DNA from: Phoenix dactylifera
Taxonomy: Eukaryota; Streptophyta; Magnoliopsida; Arecales; Arecaceae
NCBI RefSeq assembly: GCF_009389715.1
Contig: NC_052400.1
Span: 19,685,674 to 19,749,673 of the forward strand
Reading direction: 5' to 3'
Length of the DNA: 64,000 bases
The notes beneath the pieces were generated by a model that worked only from the letters and a program-made list of their open reading frames with translations, made no database searches and was not told the DNA's origin. The number at the start of each line of letters is the position of its first letter. Positions within the stretch are counted from its first letter, which is position 1. The position numbers were made by a program, and so were the translations under genes. Below, one piece after another: positions 12,494 to 23,788 of the stretch.

Positions 12494-13530
12494 TAGGCAT
12501 GTTAACGAGCCGAGTTGCTCGGGCTCAACTCATACTCAGCCCAGTAAAAGCTCGGCTCGTTAGTCAAACGAGCTTGAGCCCGAGCCTAAAATGAAACTCG
12601 TTTAAATTCAAGCTCGAGTTCATTTTTGGCCCGTTTTTGAGTCTCCCCTCCCCTCGCGCTCCTTTCCTCTCCCGAGCCCCAGCCCATATCCGCCGTCTCT
12701 TCCCAGCCTTCCTCCCCTCTAAATCCTTCTCCTCCTCCTCCTCTTCTCCCACTCCAACCACAGCCCCAACTCCCACCCCCGAAGAAGACCTCGTCGGTCT
12801 CATCCTCCAATAGAAGACCCCCTCTGCCGCCCTCCACATCTTCCGATGGGCCGCCCGCATCCCCTCCTTCCCCGCTGCCTCCCCTGCCCTCCTCCGATCA
12901 CCCTGTTGCCGCCCTCTGCCTCCTCTCCACCCTTCCCTCCCCTCCTGACGACACCACCCTCGTCTCCCTCATCCGTGCCCTCTCCCGCACCGGCAAACCC
13001 CGCGCCACCTTCCTCGTCCAGCACGACATCGACCTCGCCCGCGACTTCTTCCGCCGAAAAATGGCGACTTTCGGCGTCCACGACGACGAGCGGACCTTCG
13101 GCATCCTGATGAAGGGCCTCTGCCGCACGAATCGGATCGCCGAGGCGTTTAAGCTCTTGAAACTCATGAAAGACAGCAGCTTGATGCCAAACCTGGTGAT
13201 CTACAACACTTTGATCCATGCCCTCTGCCGCAAATAGGAAGTTGGGGAGGGCAAGGAGCTTGATGAGGGAAATGAATACCCCGAGCGACATTATCTTCAA
13301 CATTCTAATCTCGGCCTTCTACAGGGATGGCAGTGTGGTTCAGGCCTTGGTAATGCTGGATCTTTGTTATCGAGCCCGAGCTCGTGCTCGGGCTGGAGCT
13401 TGTAACTGGAGGCTCGTGCTCGGGCTTGAGCTTGTAACTGAAACGAGCTTTACGAGTTCAAGCCCGAGCTCGAGCCTAATACAGAGTTCGGTACCGAGCC
13501 CGAGTTTGGCTCGGCTCGTTAATAGGCCTA
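12494..13530 (+). mobile_element. non-autonomous hAT-type element carrying a PPR gene fragment (Pack-type)
   Basis: Terminal inverted repeats: TAGGCATGTTAACGAGCCGAG at the left and, reverse-complemented, TAGGCCTATTAACGAGCCGAG at the right. The octamers outside are TTCTGCAA (12486-12493) and TTCTATAA (13531-13538), 6 of 8 identical, the duplication length expected of hAT elements. Subterminal zones are packed with GAGCTCG/CTCGGGCT words in both orientations, another hAT trait. No transposase is present; instead about 600 bases of pentatricopeptide-repeat coding sequence fill the centre. Coordinates follow the inferred duplication and could shift by a base or two. Confidence 0.75.
12770..13375 (+). 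pseudogene. captured pentatricopeptide-repeat (PPR) gene fragment
   Basis: Plus-strand frames give a PPR N-terminal block (EEDLVGLILQ, stop, KTPSAALHIFRWAARIPSFP), then after a frameshift IRALSRTGKPR and DDERTFGILMKGLCRTNRIA, EAFKLLKLMKDSSLMPNLVI, YNTLIHALCRK, then a stop and another shift into KLGRARSLMREM and SDIIFNILISAFYRDGSVVQ. The 35-residue helical-pair pattern (TF..LMKGLCR..RI..A..L...M....L.PN...YNTLI..LCR) is unmistakable. Stops and frameshifts exclude a working protein. It lies wholly between the hAT-type terminal repeats, so transposon capture is the simplest explanation. PPR proteins normally bind organellar RNA. Confidence 0.82.
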
Positions 13531-13660
13531 TTCTATAATATGCCATCGACTAACTAGATATATAAAAATTATTTTTTAAGTATTATGTACGTAAATATTA
13601 GCTTTTAAAAAAAAATATTTTAGCAAAAAAAAAAATCTTCCTCCAAATCAAACGAGTCCT

Positions 13661-14058
13661 AATAGTAAGCAAGTCTATTCCCATCCTGCTGCTAATTTTT
13701 CAGTCCCTACTCATCGAATTCTTCTTTGTAAGACACGTCTTATCTTAATTGGTTTGGATGGTACTGATCGAGGCAACACAAGATGTATTTCTGATTTAGA
13801 TCATGTATGGCGATGGAAATGGAATAGTAGACGTTATCCAAAGATCCATATGGTAATCCCACAACAGAATTCCAATGGGACTAGTGAGTTGATGAGATTT
13901 GTACCACTACTTTTTGATGAGAAGTAAATTTATTAAATATTCTCCGTATCTTGTTTTTTATTAGAATATATTTATTATATTCATATTGATCTAGTGGCAT
14001 CAAAGAAATTCGAGTAACTTTTTATGGCATCAATTACTTCAACCTTTCATGCGGTCAG
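13661..14058. other. spacer between two transposons
   Basis: Nothing recognised. AT-rich, with a short interrupted open stretch around 13720-13925. Confidence 0.5.
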
Positions 14059-14067
14059 TGTAGATTC

Positions 14068-14917
14068 GGGTGGTTCTATATACACCCCCCCTATTGCTCA
14101 GGACACCCCCCAAAAATTAAAAAAAAATTAAATACTCTCTACACCCCCCCCCCCCCCATTTGCTAAGGACACCCCTAAAAAATTAAAAATTCCTAAATTA
14201 CCCCCCACCCTTCCCACCCCCTCACCTAAATTGCTCTCTACACCCCCCAAACCCCCCCCCACCCCGCTCTTCCCCTCCAAAACACCCGCCGGCTTCTCCC
14301 TTCCGCCCAAAAAACCTCGCCTCAAGCACCCCCCCAGCCATCTCCCGAGCAACGAGCACCTCGCCGGCGGAGGAGGAGGGGGGAGGCGGAGGAGGAGGAC
14401 GGGGAGGCGGGGGGAGGCGGAGGGGGAGGTGGGGGATGGGGAGGAGGAGGAAGGAGGACGGGGAGGTGGGGGAAGAGGAGTGAGAGGAGGTGGCGGAGGA
14501 GGAGGGGGGAGGCGGAGGAGGAGGACGGGGAGGTGGAGGGGGAGGTGGAGGGGGAGGACGGGGAGGTGGAGGGGAGGAGGGGGGGAGGTGGGGGATGGGG
14601 AGGAGGAGGAAGGAGGACGGGGAGGTGGGGGATGGGGAGGAGGAGGAAGGAGGACGGGGAGGTGGGGGAAGAGGAGTGAGAGGAGGTGGCGGAGGAGGAG
14701 GGGGGAGGCGGAGGAGGAGGACGGGGAGGTGGAGGGAGAGGTGGAGGGGAGGAGGGGGGGAGGTGAGGGATGGGGAGGAGGAGGAAGGAGGAAGGGGAGG
14801 TGTACTGAGAAAATTTCAAGGGCAATATGGTAATTACACTAAAGGTTAGTTTGGGTATTTTATTTTTGGTTTTTGGGGGGTGTCCGAGCAATAGGGGGGG
14901 TGTATATAGAACTACCA
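14068..14917. mobile_element. Mutator-type MITE with polypurine core
   Basis: The ends form a terminal inverted repeat of roughly 47 bases; both contain GGTTCTATATACACC or its GTAGTTCTATATACACC variant, then seven C, TATTGCTC and a run of ACACCCCCC. The identical 9-mer TGTAGATTC flanks both sides (14059-14067 and 14918-14926), the duplication length made by Mutator-like transposases. The interior has no transposase; it has a C-rich left part and a G/A-rich core. Open reading frames through it are low-complexity artefacts. Confidence 0.85.
14365..14805 (+). repeat. polypurine GGGGAGG minisatellite with 196-bp duplication
   Basis: About 440 bases almost purely G and A on the plus strand, made of GGAGGAGGA, GGGGAGGTGG and GGGGGATGGGG words. 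A larger block is duplicated with a 196-base offset: GAGTGAGAGGAGGTGGCGGA occurs at 14478 and again at 14674. Such tracts can form G-quadruplex or triplex structures. Confidence 0.85.
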
Positions 14918-14926
14918 TGTAGATTC

Positions 14927-17900
14927 TTATAATTACATATAAAATTCAACGAATGCAGTTAATGGGAGAAGCATATTTGTATATTATATTAATATTAATC
15001 TCCTCTTTTTTTGTCACTTGAAGTAGGTGGCATACAGCTAGTGAGACTATAAGTTCATGCATCATAAAGCTAGTGGAAATGTATGAAGATCAGGCTTGAG
15101 ATGCATGCATGTCTCTAAATATAGTCGGTAATTTCAGAGCTACTTTTGCTAGCTATTAAATCCAAATCCTTCCTTTCCCTTATTCCCTTTAAATAAACGC
15201 TAAAATCAAAAATGATGGATTGGACTCTGTTGTTGCTTGTATGAATTCAAGATTTCAAACAATAACATAGCTTTTATAATTTTTCAGAAAAAAAAAAACA
15301 TAGTTCTCGTCATATAATAAGACTAGATAAGATACTCAGTCCTCTCTTTGGCCACCATTAGGAAGCTTGAAAAGCTTTAGTTTAAATTAGTTGATGTAAA
15401 AAATCCACTGGTGGTCGAGGTTTCATCCAAGAAACTAATACAAATCTTCAAGGAATACTTCAAAAATCCATAAACAACCATGGGAAATCTCAAATTTTCC
15501 ACTGTCTTCGATTTGAAACTTGTTTCCTTTTTATTTGTGGAGCTATAAGTTCCTACATATATATATTTCTATACCTCGCCTAAGCTTTCAGAGTGTCCTA
15601 CCCCTCACCTTCCTCCTGAAAGGGAAAGTGATGTATTACTTCTTAGATATCCTCTCGAGAGGCATGGGTAGATTCGCCTGCAGTCCCTTTTGTCTTTTAT
15701 CCCCAAGTTCACGTGCCATGCAATAGTTTCCTTCGCTTTGACCTCAACCAAAAGCCAAACGCATGCATGGAAGCATGCGTTGTTTTTAAAGATGGAGGAA
15801 ACAGGAAGGATGCCCCTCTTATCTGTATGGCATTTGGACGCGGAGGCAGGCAGTTGTCTCATTCCACTTTCCACCCCCACTGGTTGCATTTGTTATCTAA
15901 AACATCATAAAGCGTACTTGGCTGCTGCTGCTGCTGAACTTTGGACGCCTTTATTACCTTGAAGACTTCAAGATCAACATTTTTTTTCTCCCTTGGATGC
16001 TTTCTCGTCTCTCGAGGTCATCAATCATACTTCGTGGGTGCAATGCGTTTGTCATCTTCCCTTCTGTGGTTTGCAAGGGTGGCAGAAGGCAACGCAGTGC
16101 GGGCAGTGGGATGTTAGAAGTAAAAATAATTTTCAAACGTCATATCCTGGTGGGTTTAGGTGACTTTGGATCTCGCCAGCTTTGATTTCTAATGCTAGAA
16201 GTAGTGCTATATACTGGGATGCTCAGTGTGTGCATGCAGAAATTCTCTCCACACGATGCAAGGGGATCGATTAATGAGAATTGGTATTAATACGCAAAGA
16301 AAATTGCATGGAGTTGCTTAAACCCGAGGACTTTTCATGGACACTGATGGCTGCCCCCAGTGCATCTCCCATTGGTCCTTACGATGTTGCCCAATATTTT
16401 CTCTCTTTAATTTGGATGACTTTAAAGTTAGAAGTTACAAGTCGATTTCCACTATCAAATATCTGTACAAAGCTAAGCCGGAACGGGCTGACATGTATCG
16501 CCATTCTAATGGCCTTTTTTTTTTTTGGCAGGTAAAAAATCGGATTTTATTCATACCAATCTAGAAAAAAAAATAGAATCAAAAAATAAAATATATAAAA
16601 AATCAAAAAAAATCTAACATAATAATTCATAAATTAGTTTTATATATCCCCTTCGAAGTAGCAGCACTGTCAGTCTCGGGAAAATATGTCACCTCATAAT
16701 TAAGTAGAGTAGCAATCAGTCTCCATCATATAGTAATGAATGAAAAGTCTTGGAACGTCATAGATTTAATAACCGATCTCCTCCAAAATTAATACATACA
16801 ACCATTCTAGTAGCCCAAGCCGACAAGCCTCAACAATCTTTCAAAAAAGAAACACCATTCTCATTGGTTTCTACCTAAAGCCGGGAATCTGCTCTTATTT
16901 GATTCCACGTCATTTTGAATCCTCCAAATGCACGCGATATCTAGATCTAGCATGAGGCCACTGTCAGGCCACGTGGGTTTGTAATAGAATATGTTTAAAA
17001 ACAAGTGTAGTTGACTGTATTTCACAGTTAATGAGATTGAAGTTTCCAAAGCAGAGAAATGGAAAAGTTGTATTTCCGTAGAAATATGATTTCCATGTTT
17101 CATTGAAAAATTTTTTCCATAAAAAATATGAAAAAGTTACTTTACTGTGCCGTAAATCACTTCATTTTAATTTTTTTCTCCCAAAAAAGTCCTTTATCAT
17201 TAAAGAGGCATTAAAAACCTAATTTTTATTAAGGGTATAATAGGAATTACACATAATTTTTACAGAAAAGTGGATAGTCAACCAAACATAAGCATTCTAA
17301 AAATCTGTCACTTTTCCATTGTTAACCAAACATGCCAAAAATACTTTTTCATGTATTCTCTTTTCAAAAATCTATTTTTTATAAATCATATTCTTATACT
17401 TTCTGTGAACCAAATGAGCCCTTAAAAATTATTGGAACATCTTAGAACTTCATCTATATCAAATCGAGGTGCTTATCTTTATGTGCCTGTATACAGATTA
17501 GATTGCCTTGTCTTGTGGTGAGTCTCCTAATGTACGATCCAATGCTTCACTTCTTTTCTAAGGTACTCCTCATCTTAAAGTGTTCGAGTGAGTCTGGCAA
17601 GCTTGGTGCTCCTCATTTCCAAATCTTAGATGTATGGGTTGTGCATGACCCAAAACTAAAAACCAAGACTAATGATAGGTGCGTATGGCTTGAATGAGCC
17701 TATAACCCTATCATAAAGAAATGAATACAATTAGAGTTGAAACAAAAGTATCATAATCAAGATCCTGAGACATTAAGACTCATATTATGCCAAAGCTGAC
17801 CCATCAAGCGATTGGTTTAGGTCCATTGTTAGTTACCAGGGAACTTAAAATAACTCTTATATCCTCTAATTATTAGTTTCTTGAAGGCTTGAAGGTCCTA

Positions 17901-18484
17901 GGATTCGATGTCTTAAGGTTTCGACGATATCATGTGCCCGATGCTAGCGGTCGGTGAATGTCTCATGTAAATCGAACATTAGTTCAGACTCAATGTGAAG
18001 AAAGCCAATAATAAAATATGCCCACAAATGAAATTAACATGCTGAACCTGGTCTGAACAGTAAAAGACTCGTGCCGACCAAGAGCCCCAGATGTTATTTT
18101 TTATTATAACAAAGTTTATACAATGTAATCTGAACGAAGAACACTTGTTTAACCAGTTTTTTGTGAAGCTTCTCTCTCTTTGTTTCCCCCTAAGTGAGAT
18201 AGATCAAGTTAAATAATCTGATTTCCTTCAAAAAAAAGTTAAACAAACTGAATAAAACACACCGACTAACTTTCTTTTTGTTTTTCCGCCAAACAATCTT
18301 CTTGGCACGGCAATAAATCAGGTTAAACAAAGGATAAATGTCATTGGAAAAAAAAAAAAAACCCACAAGTACCATTTTGCTCTGCTGATCACCCAAGCTC
18401 CAACTTTGTCTAGACCTAGATAAGCAGTACTAGTAAAACAAGGCTCAGAAATGTTTGTCACGTTCTTCAGTCTTTTTCTATCCC
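14927..18484. other. intergenic, no gene recognised
   Basis: AT-rich sequence with only short, uninformative open frames. From about 16990 to 17418 there is a MITE-like stretch ending in GAACCAAATGAGCCC; related words (CAACCAAACATAAG, AACATGC.AAAAATA) recur near 53400-53530, so these two are probably members of one small element family. No protein or RNA gene is supported. Confidence 0.45.
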
Positions 18485-18647
18485 CCTCTCTTCTCCTGTC
18501 GTTTACTTATTAATTTCAAGCTTTGGTGGTGATATACATGAATTTTATGTTCCTACCTCTTTCTCTCCCTCTCTCTTCTCCTGTCGTTTACTTATTAATT
18601 TTAAGCTTTGGTGGTGCTATACATGTATTTCATGTTCCTACCTCTCT
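18478..18647. repeat. 85-bp tandem duplication
   Basis: CTCTTCTCCTGTCGTTTACT and the following GGTGGTG.TATACATG.AT block occur twice with an 85-base offset, with a few substitutions. Confidence 0.8.
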
Positions 18648-18655
18648 CACACTCT

Positions 18656-19796
18656 CTCTCTCTCTCTTGGAAATGAAGTCTGTTAAGTTATCATATAAGG
18701 TGAGCTTAGTTGTCCATGATTCGAGTTAAAACATTTCTAAATTTTTTGTTTTTCAAAAAAAGAAAAAAGAATGACCTATGATAGCCTAGCAAATGCCTAA
18801 TATATATAACGACTTAATCCAAACTCGACTATTTTCAAGCCTATCGTTGAAGTCGAAGTCCGGTGGAGGGTCATATTTTGGATTGTCTTACAATGTTAAC
18901 TTAATTTTAGTGTAGATATGGTCAAAATTAACTTAGGTTTGACTAATTATCTCCTTTAGTATGGTCGAAAGACCTATTCCTACATGCTTTCTACCTTCCC
19001 CTTCTTTCTATGCGGTGGTTCTTGTTCTCTTGTCGGCTTCTTCCCCAATGTAAAAAGAGATATATGTTCAAGTATATTAATTTACTTAAAAAATTTAAAT
19101 ATATTAAATTATCTATCTAAATACATATATTATGCTAGATTATACTTACCCTTGACCTACTCTCTCACCCCAAGAATCTAGTTCAACCAAATATAGTTAA
19201 AAAAATATTAAAGCACCTCAAAGCAGAGATGAAATAAATATAATTACTAAAAAACATTAATAAAAATAAATACAGAAAATATACTTGTTTCTAATTTTTG
19301 AGGAGTGGAAGGTACCAAAGTGAAAACTATACAAACCTTGATGATTCTCGCATCCAAGCCAAGAATTGTGTTTCCCATAAAATTAAAAATCTAATTTTGC
19401 CCTCTACGTTATTACTTGATGTGAGTGCAACTTCTTGCAATTTGAGCATGGTCAGTCCCGCTCTAATAAAATCCCACAAATCATTTGCCGAGTCTCCGTT
19501 GTTTCACCGCCGTCGTCGCCGCCCTCAAAACTTCCTCCGATCTTCCTCCCTCCGCTCTTCAATAACCCACAACGAACTCCAATTCCCTGGAATTCATCCG
19601 CCCTCTATACACGGGCGGCCGGGGGAAGAGAGTAAGGGAGAGATGATGTTGGGGCCAATGGCGCTTCGCTCGGAGATCGACGGCGCCGCCGCTCGCCGTC
19701 CGATGCCATCCGAGGGCGTCCCTCTCGGGGTCGCAAGAGACGGAGGACGGCTTCTTCCGGCGAATCCAGAGGAGTCTTTTAAGGAGAGAAATTGGG
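18656..19796. other. intergenic, GC-rich at its right end
   Basis: AT-rich to about 19300, then a GC-rich region (19500-19790) that looks like the leader of a plant gene. It directly precedes a possible first exon of the mannanase remnant. No separate gene is recognised. Confidence 0.4.
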
Positions 19797-19861
19797 ATGT
19801 TTGCTCATGTACTTCGTCTCGGCTGCTGCCTTCTTCTCGCCCTGTTTTCGCCTCCGCAAAG
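19797..19861 (+). pseudogene. possible first (signal-peptide) exon of the mannanase remnant
   Basis: An ATG at 19797 opens MFAHVLRLGCCLLLALFSPP, a credible secretion signal, and is followed at 19862 by a GT donor (CAAAG|GTTCAA). It lies on the same strand as, and 1.8 kb upstream of, recognisable endo-beta-mannanase exons, and such enzymes are secreted. The link is inferred; the sequence itself is not diagnostic. Confidence 0.3.
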
Positions 19862-20026
19862 GTTCAATCTTTGGCCCTTCTCGTCTCTCCTTTTCCGTCC
19901 CTTGTGCTCTCGCTTCATTGTTTGTAGTCGTTTCTTTAACTCAAAGGCGTAATCTTAGAGTTGTATCCATTATCTTGATGCCTCGGTTTGGCCAGTTGAT
20001 CATGTTACGAGACTTAGTAGTACTTT

Positions 20027-20375
20027 TTTTTTTTTTTTTGGTAAAAAGATAGGAGGGGAGGGGGAGGGACCAGCCCACCCGCGTAGCAGCCCCATTACTG
20101 GGCCCCCCTTTCACCAGGGAATGTTCGATACAGGTCGCAGGTTTTCGCGTGCCTTCACCGACCCGTGGGCTCACCCCACTGGGTTCACCGCCTCACGTGT
20201 GGGTACGTCACCCCAGCGCCACCTTGGTACAAGTGGAAGGAAAGCATAACCGCCAACAAGCCAGCCGGGCGTGGGGCATCCGGTCCCCTAATTTAATCGT
20301 CGCCCGCGCGTTTCGAACCCGGGCAACTTGGGCGGAATTATCGCCCCCTTACCACCAGGCTACTACCTTGGTGGC
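20027..20375 (-). mobile_element. tRNA-derived SINE
   Basis: Read on the minus strand, the element starts at about 20375 with a tRNA-like head. A box A-like stretch (GGTAGTAGCCTGGTGGTAAG) is followed by a box B-like GGGTTCGAAACGCG, and it ends in an A tract (the T run at 20024-20039). The 16-mer GACTTAGTAGTACTTT is repeated exactly on both sides, at 20011-20026 and 20376-20391, a target duplication of the length made by LINE-type reverse transcription. It lies between the possible first exon and the recognisable exons of the mannanase remnant. Confidence 0.87.
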
Positions 20376-20633
20376 GACTTAGTAGTACTTTGATAGTATT
20401 GATTTAATTCTGTTTTTGTCGATTCTTGATATTTCGTGTGTTTTTTTAACTCAAATTTGTAATCATGGAAGACTGAGCAGTGCTTTGATTCTATTAGTTT
20501 AATTGGGTCATCGTTGATTCTATTAGTCAAATATATATCCTTCAATTGAAGGCGGAAAAGAGTTTTGGCTGGCCAAATGTATTTTTTTTTTAATATAACG
20601 AACATGGGAAAACTTAACCTTCAAAGAGGCCAG

Positions 20634-21069
20634 TGTGAGAACCTGTGCGGGCGTGTGTTTAGTCCTATATTGGTTATTTGCTGGGTAGATCTTGGATACT
20701 TATACAGGATCAAGGAACCTAAATAATACCTTTCGGCTAGTCATTTTGAGTAAGGTCCTAAGTTGTTACAAATAGTATTAAAGAGAACATGATCCATAAT
20801 CTATGTAGACTAAAGGACACTGCAGCACGGATCTATTAGAGCTAACCACAGGCCGATCGTGGTGTTTGAATAGATTTGAATGAATTTGAACCCTTAACAT
20901 AACGAGAACATCAAGGCTTGAATGGGAGAGTATGTGAGGATCTGTGCGGACGTGTGTTTAGTCCTACATCAGTTATTTGTTGGATAGATCTTGAGTATTT
21001 ATACAAGATCAAAGAACCCAAATATTATCTTCCGGCTGGCCATTTTGGGTAAGGCCCTGAGTTGTTACA
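20634..21069 (+). mobile_element. TRIM retrotransposon, two LTRs (copy A)
   Basis: LTRs at 20634-20770 and 20933-21069, 137 bases each, begin TGTGAG and end GTTACA. The first is followed by AATAGTATTAAAGAG, a decayed primer-binding site related to TATCAGAGC, the initiator tRNA-Met complement. A purine tract (GGGAGAG) precedes the second. Flanking pentamers GCCAG and GCCAT agree at 4 of 5. At 436 bases with no coding sequence it fits terminal-repeat retrotransposons in miniature. Six more copies occur in this window. Confidence 0.85.
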
Positions 21070-21646
21070 GCCATTACCTATGACCATCATCGAAGTTGAA
21101 TTTTTGTCAAGAAATACATTGTAGTAAGCCTAGTCAACTCACATCTAGATGTACATGATCTTGTGTTGCTGTATCAGGAAAAAAAGGGAGATCTAACTCA
21201 TCTTCCATTTTTGTACATATTATTTTACTGTCAGCTTCTAGTAAAGATTGAGCTCTGCATGAATAGGTCTTTGCATTCGATTTAATGTTCACAAAGCTGT
21301 ATTCTCCATTTCAGTAATTCATAATTGGCCAAAGCATAATAGGAAGCTGCTGCCAATAACTATGGAATTTACCTTTCTATCAGTGCATTTGTGCATACAT
21401 AAGTAATCAGTAACTTGCATATCTAATAATAGGTGCAAAATTTAAACAGAGCACCGTGTATTTTCTTTATAAGTTTTCTGGACTGCAGTTACTTTGCGGT
21501 TTTAGGTAACTATCCAGTGACAATTTGACTATTTTCATAATTTAGTCACTTTGTGTCGCTCCTTCATACAAAATCAAGGCTGACGAAACACTAGATAGTG
21601 TTGCATTACAAGGTTTCATTGATTAACTGGTTTTGAAGAACTGCAG

Positions 21647-22426
21647 GATTGGATCAAAGAAATGGCAGAATATGTGAAATCAGTTGAAGAGAAGCACCTT
21701 CTGACAGTTGGATTTAAAGGTTTTTATGGTCCCACAAGCCCTCCAGAGAAGCTGATTGCGAAGCTAGGAGAATGATACTGTACTGTAGATCATATTTCAT
21801 CGGTAACTCTAGATCTCAGCCATGGACTTTTGCCTCCGTCCTTATTATTGCAACTAATGCTAACCAACAAAATTCATGAATATTTTTCTTCTTTGTGTTT
21901 TTTTATTGATAGGCCTAAGTAGTCTGCGTTAGTGAATTTGCTAAGCAATGAAACTTTTCTCTTTTTTTTTTGATGGAACCAGGAAAAGAACTTGACTGAA
22001 TGAAATACTGAAACTTAGTATTTGGATCATTGATGGGAGGTTTTGAATGCTGGGGCTCATTTATTCTCATCAGAATTTGAGGCTAGAAAAAATGTGTTCT
22101 TTTGCAAATTATTGGAAGCAGAACTTGATGAAAACTTTGGAGTACATTGCCAAATGGGTGACCTCTCTCACATTGAAGACGGGGATAGAGAGCTAAAAAA
22201 AGCCTGTCTTGTTCACTGAATTCGGCTCTCAAACAAGAACAAGAACTTTGATCACTCACACCGAGATGCATTCTGTAAGTCTGCAAGGAATAATGGGGCT
22301 GCGGGCAGCTGGCAGTTCTTGGTCCCGGGCATGGAAGAATACAGTGATGATTTTGGAATCATCCCCGTGGAGAGGCCATCAATTGATAGGCTGATAAAGG
22401 AGCAGTCATGTCGGCAAATGGCTTAG
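21647..22426 (+). pseudogene. endo-1,4-beta-mannanase (GH5_7) pseudogene, 3' part
   Basis: After an acceptor (CTGCAG|GATTGG) the exon from 21647 reads DWIKEMAEYVKSVEEKHLLT, VGFKGFYGPTSPPEKL, and stops at 21773. Farther on, in shifting frames, come HIEDGDRELKK, KPVLFTEFG (containing the family's nucleophile Glu) and, from about 22228, NKNKNFDHSHRDAFCKSA, GSWQFLVPGMEEYSDDFGII, PVERPSIDRLIKEQSCRQMA, stop at 22424. These match the C-terminal third of plant mannan endo-1,4-beta-mannosidases, secreted enzymes that cut mannan in cell walls. There are at least two frameshifts and an early stop, and the exons for the central barrel are missing; that space holds a SINE and a TRIM. Not functional. Confidence 0.85.
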
Positions 22427-23183
22427 TGCCACCGGCATCACTTGTCGAGAAGAAGTTCCAAAGGAATATGCTAAAGGAGATCATATAACTGGAACATCAT
22501 TTGTTTTCCTCTACTTTTCATTTAGACCTTTCTTTTGGTGAAAGATGCGTCTATGATCTGATATTTGCTCAATGGGGTTTCATCAAAAAAAAAAAGAAGA
22601 TATTTGCTCATTGGAGAGCAAACAGTCTTGTGAATTTATTCCTTTGGATATTGTTCTTTTGACTTCGCTCTTATCCTCTTGAAGTGGAGAGTACAGTAAC
22701 ATACTTTCATTTGAAAATGAAAGGAGAGACATTCTACTTTCATGTATTCACTTGCCATGGTAATTCTATATTTGTTTGTGCTCTCTTTTCAAAGTCTCAT
22801 GCTGAAGTGTAAAGTTGATACTTTTGCAGAACACTGAGCGTATCATATCTCATGCACTGTTGTTACACATGAACTTCTGCGAACTTCGCAGACCACTGAT
22901 ATTGGCTTATGATGCAAAGAGTAAAACAGAATGGAAAACTAGTGGACTTTAAACTATTATGATGTCTTCCAATAGAATCTAGTTTCAAAATTTGTCATGA
23001 AAAAATTATGTGAGTTGGCGTATGATTTCTACCACTTGTCTGCTGAATTGTTGCAGTGGTCCAAGCAATTATTATGACTGGAGTAGAGATAGCTTAGGCC
23101 CTTGTCTCACTCATTTAGTTCACAATGCTTATCATCTATCCTAAAGAATGAGTATCATCACAGCGAAACATATTATAGTTTTC

Positions 23184-23231
<48 letters not shown>

Positions 23232-23788
23232 ATTGCGAACTAGTTGACATGGTGAGGACATATTGCAACAAAAATCTGAGATGGCTGTGATAAGAATGAT
23301 TTGGCAAGGGCCTAAGCTATCGTGAATTAAAGTTTTTGAGAAAAAAAAATCTCACTATGTTATAACGATGAAAATTACAATCTTCTAATATTTAGATAAA
23401 CTTTCAGAATTCTTGATAAAATCCACAGTGAATTCAATATATGAATCATTCGCTACGTAGGTTTGGAGCCACCGGTTTGTATGAAATTTCCTTCCACCAT
23501 GAACGACACAAGGAATTTTCAAATATTCTGGCAGTCAAGAAGGAGAGCTTCTACTTGGACAAGTAGGCATTTATCTGCATTATAGCACGAGAGCTTAAAC
23601 AGTAGGCGCAGATGGTTTTAAACTAAAGCCAAATTATATTAATATAAGTCCATTGAACAGGATAGGTGATAGATATTATTAGATGAGCAAGGCAAGCATT
23701 GGCTTAACCCAGGACTTACATCACCACCACATACTCACATTATGTCAAGACTTAGAGCATTATTAATTCTTTTTCCAAATATAGGCTT
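22427..23788. other. intergenic with a (GA)n tract
   Basis: No gene recognised between the mannanase remnant and the first metallothionein locus. A GA microsatellite runs from 23188 to 23229. Confidence 0.55.
23188..23229. repeat. (GA)n microsatellite
   Basis: About 20 GA units. Confidence 0.9.

Larger units (their letters stand above)
12195..13660. mobile_element. outer MITE-like element, interrupted by the hAT element
   Basis: The ends are inverted relatives: AGGACTCGTTTG at 12195 and the reverse complement of AAACGAGTCCT ending at 13660, each followed inward by a GGAGGAAG-like word and an AT-rich arm (12240-12480 and 13540-13640). The flanking octamers 12187-12194 and 13661-13668 agree at 5 of 8 positions, which is weak. 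The 1,037-bp hAT-type element sits in its middle, so this element must be older. Confidence 0.45.

Noticed and set aside
14231..14833. 200-residue Gly/Arg-rich open frame
   Set aside because: Low-complexity translation of the polypurine tract inside a MITE.
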